Assembly: GCA_020850025.1 (NCBI GenBank)
Contig: JADZFI010000316.1
Location: 1 to 17,307, forward strand
Source of the DNA: Saprospiraceae bacterium
Lineage (GTDB): Bacteria; Bacteroidota; Bacteroidia; Chitinophagales; Saprospiraceae
Reading direction: 5' to 3'
DNA length: 17,307 nucleotides
The position numbers and the translations under genes were made by a program. This document shows positions 14,171 through 17,307 of the stretch, in pieces (positions within the stretch are counted from its first letter, which is position 1; each line of letters begins with the position of its first letter). The notes beneath the pieces were generated by a model, which worked only from the letters and a program-made list of their open reading frames with translations, made no database searches and had not been told where the DNA came from.

Positions 14171-14776
14171 TCAGGTATTTATAGGTTCTGTGCCATAGAT
14201 TTCCTCGTAAAGCGACTGTGCCCTGTGTTTGGCTCGCATGATCTGCATTTTAATGGCGCTCTCCGTTTTATTCAGCACATCTCCTATTTCCTTGATCGAC
14301 ATATCGTCAATGTATTTCATATTCAAAATGGCTTTGTCGCCTATCGGAAGTTTTTCCATAACCTTCTCCAGACGAGTAGTTTCCATTTCCAGAATCACAC
14401 TATCCGGCAGTTCTACTTCTGTTTCCTTGCTGATCCGGCCTACGTCTTCAGAAAAGATCAGTATGTTCTTTTTCTTCTTGCGGATCAGGTCAATGCAATA
14501 GTTATAGGTGATGGAATACACCCAGGTAGAAAAGGACGACTGCTCCGTAAACTTCGACAGGTTGAGCAGGATTTTGATAAATACATCCTGCGTAGCATCT
14601 CTTGCCAGCCCGTGATCGGCAAGCATGGAGATACATTTGGCAAACACTTTGCCCGCATAACGCCGGTACAACTGACTGAAATAACGAGCATCCTGTTCCC
14701 TGAGGTAGAGAGCAATGAGCTGAGTGTCAGATAACGCTGCGAGCGTCGAAGATTTTCCGGTAGCGACTACGGCCAC
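14171..14776 (-). CDS. ECF RNA polymerase sigma factor
   Basis: 201 residues. Region 2 lies at about 33-102 (FSQLYRRYAGKVFAKC, DATQDVFIKILLNLSKF, FSTWVYSITYNYCIDLIRKKKK) and region 4 at about 133-190, with the helix-turn-helix MSIKEIGDVLNKTESAIKMQ (159-178). It recruits RNA polymerase to a specific promoter set in the cytoplasm. The start is GTG (14776); an in-frame TAA upstream excludes extension, and no internal ATG would keep region 2. No FecR-type anti-sigma gene follows; instead come the 85-residue protein and a channel gene, with gaps of 62 and 40 nt. Regulon and partner are unknown. Confidence 0.93.
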   Translation of the reverse strand: MAVVATGKSSTLAALSDTQLIALYLREQDARYFSQLYRRYAGKVFAKCISMLADHGLARDATQDVFIKILLNLSKFTEQSSFSTWVYSITYNYCIDLIRKKKKNILIFSEDVGRISKETEVELPDSVILEMETTRLEKVMEKLPIGDKAILNMKYIDDMSIKEIGDVLNKTESAIKMQIMRAKHRAQSLYEEIYGTEPINT

Positions 14777-14953
14777 TGTCAGGCGGTTTTAAACAGAACT
14801 AGTCTGTGAAATAAAACGCAAAGACACGAAAAAAAGCAAAGAAATGGATGAACAGTGCCCGTTTTTTAAAAACCATTCAAAAGACGTTAAGGAATCGTTT
14901 ACGTCACATGTTTTTACCGTAATTCCGGTATTTTAACAATTTCTGCCCCCATA

Positions 14954-14995
14954 AACCGTCCCCCGTAAGCCGTCCACCGTAAACTGTCTACCGTA
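14954..14995. repeat. Three-copy 14-bp degenerate tandem repeat
   Basis: On the plus strand: AACCGTCCCCCGTA (14954-14967), AGCCGTCCACCGTA (14968-14981) and AACTGTCTACCGTA (14982-14995), with a decayed partial fourth unit to the left (ending CCCATA at 14953). The third unit contains the last codons and the stop codon (14988-14990) of the minus-strand outer-membrane protein gene. Confidence 0.8.
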
Positions 14996-15662
14996 TTATC
15001 GCCAACTGGGCGCCGAAGTTCATGCGCAGGGTAGGGATGTATTTGGGCGCATCGGTGTAGATTTCCGGATTTTCACTCCAGAGGATAGAGGGTCTGGCGA
15101 TCAGCCGGAAACCTTCCGTTCTGAATAAATTGAATCCTACTCCGAGGGTAAAATTGGTGGTTTGCTTCTTGAAAAGCTGGTCTTGCCTGTACGATTCAAA
15201 CAGCTGTATGGGCAATTCCGCACCGCTGAACACCAGCTTGTCGGGCGTTCCAACATCCAGAAAATCCAGACTGAGTCCGGCTTGCAGGTACACGCACTGG
15301 CAACGATGCACACGCACCTCGGCTTTGAGCGGTACGGTCCAGTAGGCGGGATTAAAAGACCGGATATTGGATTTGTAAAGGGTAACTTTTACGCCGTCCA
15401 CCTCTTTTAGGATGGTTTGGCCGGCATACACATAATATTCATAAGCCCGGTAGTATTCCCTGCCTATGCCGGCGCCGATGGCAAAAGAGCCGAACGGCAC
15501 TTCCAATTGGAAACTAGGCACATAACGGGGGATAATGCCGATGGTCAACTGCCTCACGTCGAAGCCCATTTCCACTCCGCCGATCAGCTTCCCAAAGTTG
15601 TATTGGGCTGCTGCGGCGAGCGAAAACCCCAGCAATATCCATAGCATAAACAGTTTTTTCAT
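14988..15662 (-). CDS. Probable outer-membrane beta-barrel protein
   Basis: 224 residues from the ATG at 15662 (MKKLFMLWILLGF). In-frame TTG and GTG codons nine or eight codons upstream are less likely. The N-terminus is a Sec signal peptide with cleavage expected after AAAAQ (about residue 20). The mature part is rich in alternating hydrophobic/polar strands with aromatic ends (QLEVPFGSFAIGAGIG, TTNFTLGVGFNLF, MNFGAQLAII), as in small porin-like barrels. Two close cysteines (HRCQC) lie in the middle. No specific family is recognised and no ligand can be named. The gene is transcribed alone, divergent from the second ECF sigma gene, with a candidate -7 element 24 bp upstream. Confidence 0.75.
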   Translation of the reverse strand: MKKLFMLWILLGFSLAAAAQYNFGKLIGGVEMGFDVRQLTIGIIPRYVPSFQLEVPFGSFAIGAGIGREYYRAYEYYVYAGQTILKEVDGVKVTLYKSNIRSFNPAYWTVPLKAEVRVHRCQCVYLQAGLSLDFLDVGTPDKLVFSGAELPIQLFESYRQDQLFKKQTTNFTLGVGFNLFRTEGFRLIARPSILWSENPEIYTDAPKYIPTLRMNFGAQLAIIR

Positions 15663-15686
15663 AGCGCGGTACAAGAGAGTTTTCAC

Positions 15687-15694
15687 CAAAGATA
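15687..15694 (-). promoter_or_regulatory. Candidate -7 promoter element of the outer-membrane protein gene
   Basis: On the minus strand it reads TATCTTTG, an exact TAnnTTTG match, 24 bp before the ATG at 15662. No clear -33 TTTG is present at the usual distance, so support is limited. Confidence 0.35.
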
Positions 15695-15745
15695 GGAAAT
15701 GATAACGTTACGCTGCTTTTTTGGTAGAAAAATGGGGGCCAAACC

Positions 15746-15766
15746 GGGCGACCACAAGGGTCGCCC
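15746..15766. repeat. REP-like palindrome
   Basis: GGGCGACC (15746-15753), loop ACAAG, GGTCGCCC (15759-15766), followed by CCTAC. This motif, often seen as GTAGGGGCGACCCTTGTGG on the other strand, recurs in intergenic regions of many environmental bacteria. It is REP-like and may be mobilised by RAYT transposases. Only one copy is present here and no transposase is nearby. Confidence 0.65.
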
Positions 15767-15775
15767 CTACAAAAA

Positions 15776-15811
15776 CCCATCAAACCCATCAAACCCCTCA
15801 AACCCCTCAAA
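15776..15811. repeat. Four-copy nonanucleotide tandem repeat
   Basis: CCCATCAAA twice then CCCCTCAAA twice, followed by a decayed fifth unit (CCCTCCGAT). It lies in the 273-bp gap between the divergent outer-membrane protein and sigma factor genes, 10 bp from the REP-like palindrome. Confidence 0.85.
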
Positions 15812-15935
15812 CCCTCCGATACAACCCATCCCCAAACTTTTGCGCCATGCAAGCAGCGTTTGAGGTATCTTGTCCGTTCAAAAGGAAACAGTATCTCCGA
15901 CGAGCATTGCTCACACTCCAACGAGAATCAACACC

Positions 15936-16502
15936 ATGGAATTAACCCTTCATCTGGATCGCGCCGAACAACAAGTGGTGCAGGCCCTGCTGAGCGGAGA
16001 ACGCTGGGCCCAGAAACAAGTGTACGAAGCTTATTACAGTCCCATGATGGGGATTTGTATGCGGTATGCAGGCACACGCGACGAGGCCACTGATCTGTTG
16101 CATGAATCATTTATCAAGGCATTCAGTAAAATAGCCTTGTACACTCCCGGCACCTCTTTCCAAAAGTGGTTGAAAACCATTGTGGTGAATACCTGTATTG
16201 ACTACTACCGGAAGAACAATCGCCGCAGAACGGAAGACCTGGACTCCCTTGAAGTGGCACAAATGACCGCCCAGTCAGATCCCGATATCCTGAGCAGGAT
16301 TTCAGAGGGGGAGATTCTGGAGGCCGTTCAGCAACTTTCTCCGGCTTACAGGGCTGTTTTTAACCTGTTTGTGGTAGAAGGGTACAACCATAAAGAAATC
16401 GGTGAAGCGCTCGACATCACCGAGAGCACTTCCAGAAGCAACCTTTTGAAGGCCAGATTGAAACTCCAGGAATTTTTTGCAACCCGGAAAATGACCTTTT
16501 AA
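15936..16502 (+). CDS. ECF RNA polymerase sigma factor
   Basis: 188 residues from the ATG at 15936. Upstream in-frame codons give a sequence without family resemblance, while from MELTLHLDRAEQQ on it matches ECF factors. Region 2 lies at about 27-95 (QVYEAYYSPMMGICMRYAG, DEATDLLHESFIKAF, FQKWLKTIVVNTCIDYYRK). Region 4 lies at about 124-180 (ILEAVQQLSPAYRAVFNLFVVEGY, then the helix-turn-helix HKEIGEALDITESTSRSNL). No C-terminal extension. The membrane protein gene 42 nt downstream is probably cotranscribed and is the best candidate for its regulator. The upstream gap holds the REP-like palindrome and 9-bp repeat; no clear promoter was found. Confidence 0.93.
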   Translation: MELTLHLDRAEQQVVQALLSGERWAQKQVYEAYYSPMMGICMRYAGTRDEATDLLHESFIKAFSKIALYTPGTSFQKWLKTIVVNTCIDYYRKNNRRRTEDLDSLEVAQMTAQSDPDILSRISEGEILEAVQQLSPAYRAVFNLFVVEGYNHKEIGEALDITESTSRSNLLKARLKLQEFFATRKMTF

Positions 16503-16544
16503 GACCAAATTTTAACCAGACTCAGCCCATCCTAACTGTCAACA

Positions 16545-17307
16545 ATGGAATTTAAGCAATTCGACGCTGCCGTTAAATCGGCGCTTGAAAACGTTCAACC
16601 GCCATACGATCCCGCCTCCTGGGATGCGCTGGAGAGCCGTTTGAGCGCCATGCCGCCTCCGGATGCCATTGATCAGCGCCTGCGCCCCACGCTGGAGCGC
16701 CTGGAGCCGTCATTCGACGAAAGTTCCTGGGCTACGCTGGCATCCAAAATGGACGGCCTGGCTCGTGCCCGCCGGGTGAAGTGGATCAAGGCCACAGAGG
16801 CTGCACTCATGTTGCTGTTACTGCTGAATGTCAGAAGCGTATTCCAGGCCATAGAACAAGCGCCGGTTACGCCAGTGAAGCCAACCATACAAACCAATGA
16901 ACCCATTGCCGCTAAATCGGGCAAGCAAAAATCCAGGCAAACAGAGGCGGCGGCAGCCGACAATTCCTCCAGCCTGGCCGCCCAAGTATTACAGCTGGTG
17001 CAATCTGTAGCACAATCATTGAACTCGGAACCCGCCACTTCAGATAACCCGGAACAACAGCAGTCAACGGCCTTCGCATCTGCAGTGCCTACAGCAGCGC
17101 AGTCTTCCTCGGCAGACAGGGTCAGCGCTGCCGGAACACCTTTTTTACTTACTCCCGCCCGCACAACGGCCGAACCGCACCTGTTTGCCTCCAACCTGGC
17201 CTTGCCCAAAGTTTCCAAGGCAGCCTCCGGGCCATTTTATACCGGATTTTCCGGTCAATACGATCAAAACACGCTCGTTCAGGACGGCTACAAAGACCAG
17301 AAATCAG
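16545..17307 (+). CDS. Membrane protein of anti-sigma-like architecture, 3' truncated
   Basis: The frame is open from the ATG at 16545 to the window edge (254 codons, no stop), so the gene is incomplete. The N-terminus has two copies of a short motif: PPYDPASWDALESRL (19-33) and PSFDESSWATLASKM (55-69). A short hydrophobic segment (about 85-100, EAALMLLLLLNVRSVF) may cross the membrane once. Beyond it is a long low-complexity region rich in Ala, Ser, Gln and Thr (about 101-225), then what may be a folded domain (PFYTGFSGQYDQN). A cytoplasmic N-terminus, one membrane helix and a periplasmic C-terminus right after an ECF sigma gene is the layout of an anti-sigma factor, but no known anti-sigma domain is recognised. 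The duplicated (Y/F)D..SW motif could be the sigma-contacting part (inference). Confidence 0.72.
   Translation, partial: MEFKQFDAAVKSALENVQPPYDPASWDALESRLSAMPPPDAIDQRLRPTLERLEPSFDESSWATLASKMDGLARARRVKWIKATEAALMLLLLLNVRSVFQAIEQAPVTPVKPTIQTNEPIAAKSGKQKSRQTEAAAADNSSSLAAQVLQLVQSVAQSLNSEPATSDNPEQQQSTAFASAVPTAAQSSSADRVSAAGTPFLLTPARTTAEPHLFASNLALPKVSKAASGPFYTGFSGQYDQNTLVQDGYKDQKS

Noticed and set aside
15514..15921. Minus-strand open frame with the peptide GDPCGRPV
   Set aside because: This peptide is the usual chance translation of the REP-like palindrome, and the frame also runs through the 9-bp repeat and overlaps the start of the outer-membrane protein gene.
16673..17218. Minus-strand open frame of 181 codons near the right edge
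   Set aside because: Opposite the plus-strand gene that follows the sigma factor; Ala/Ser/Cys-rich low-complexity translation with no domain.

Overview
The window looks like a chromosomal segment of a Bacteroidota bacterium, most likely from the Saprospiraceae/Saprospirales side of the phylum (inference). The reasons are a SusC/SusD/SusE outer-membrane nutrient-uptake operon, a DUF2851 protein, two ECF sigma factors plus a third degenerate sigma-like membrane protein, start codons without Shine-Dalgarno sequences, and -7 elements of the Bacteroidota TAnnTTTG type. Base composition is about 50% GC. No tRNA, rRNA, CRISPR array, transposase or phage gene was seen. No gap between genes exceeds about 275 bp. 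The 211 bp at 14777-14987 holds a repeat array at its left end and nothing else I can support.

Layout. (1) 1-1553: a terminator for a gene off the left edge, then a minus-strand gene for a membrane-anchored protein with a sigma-like N-terminus and a TPR-like C-terminus. (2) 1554-2822: a plus-strand DUF2851 gene, convergent with the Sus operon and separated from it by a bidirectional terminator. (3) 2906-9213, minus: susC, susD and susE homologues in that order of transcription. The SusD homologue carries an inserted block of about 200 residues made of two SusE/SusF-type domains, closely related to the C-terminal half of the neighbouring SusE. (4) 9383-14776, minus: a series of closely spaced genes in transcription order: ECF sigma factor, 85-residue small protein, MscS-type channel, flippase-like membrane protein, thiL (thiamine-monophosphate kinase) and a DUF4350-like membrane protein. 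(5) 14988-15662, minus: an outer-membrane beta-barrel-like protein. (6) 15936 to the right edge, plus: an ECF sigma factor followed by a membrane protein of anti-sigma-like architecture, cut by the window end.

How it works together. The Sus block would bind an oligosaccharide, probably an alpha-glucan judging by the SusE/F-type domains, and import it through a TonB-dependent channel. No glycoside hydrolase or Sus regulator lies in the window, so substrate breakdown and control must be encoded elsewhere. The sigma/anti-sigma-like pair at the right edge is a probable self-contained signalling unit.

A second theme is non-coding. Five gaps hold short degenerate tandem repeats, each with a different unit length (7, 8, 9, 14 and 19 bp). 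Three of these arrays run across the stop codon of the adjacent gene. A REP-like palindrome lies beside the fifth array.
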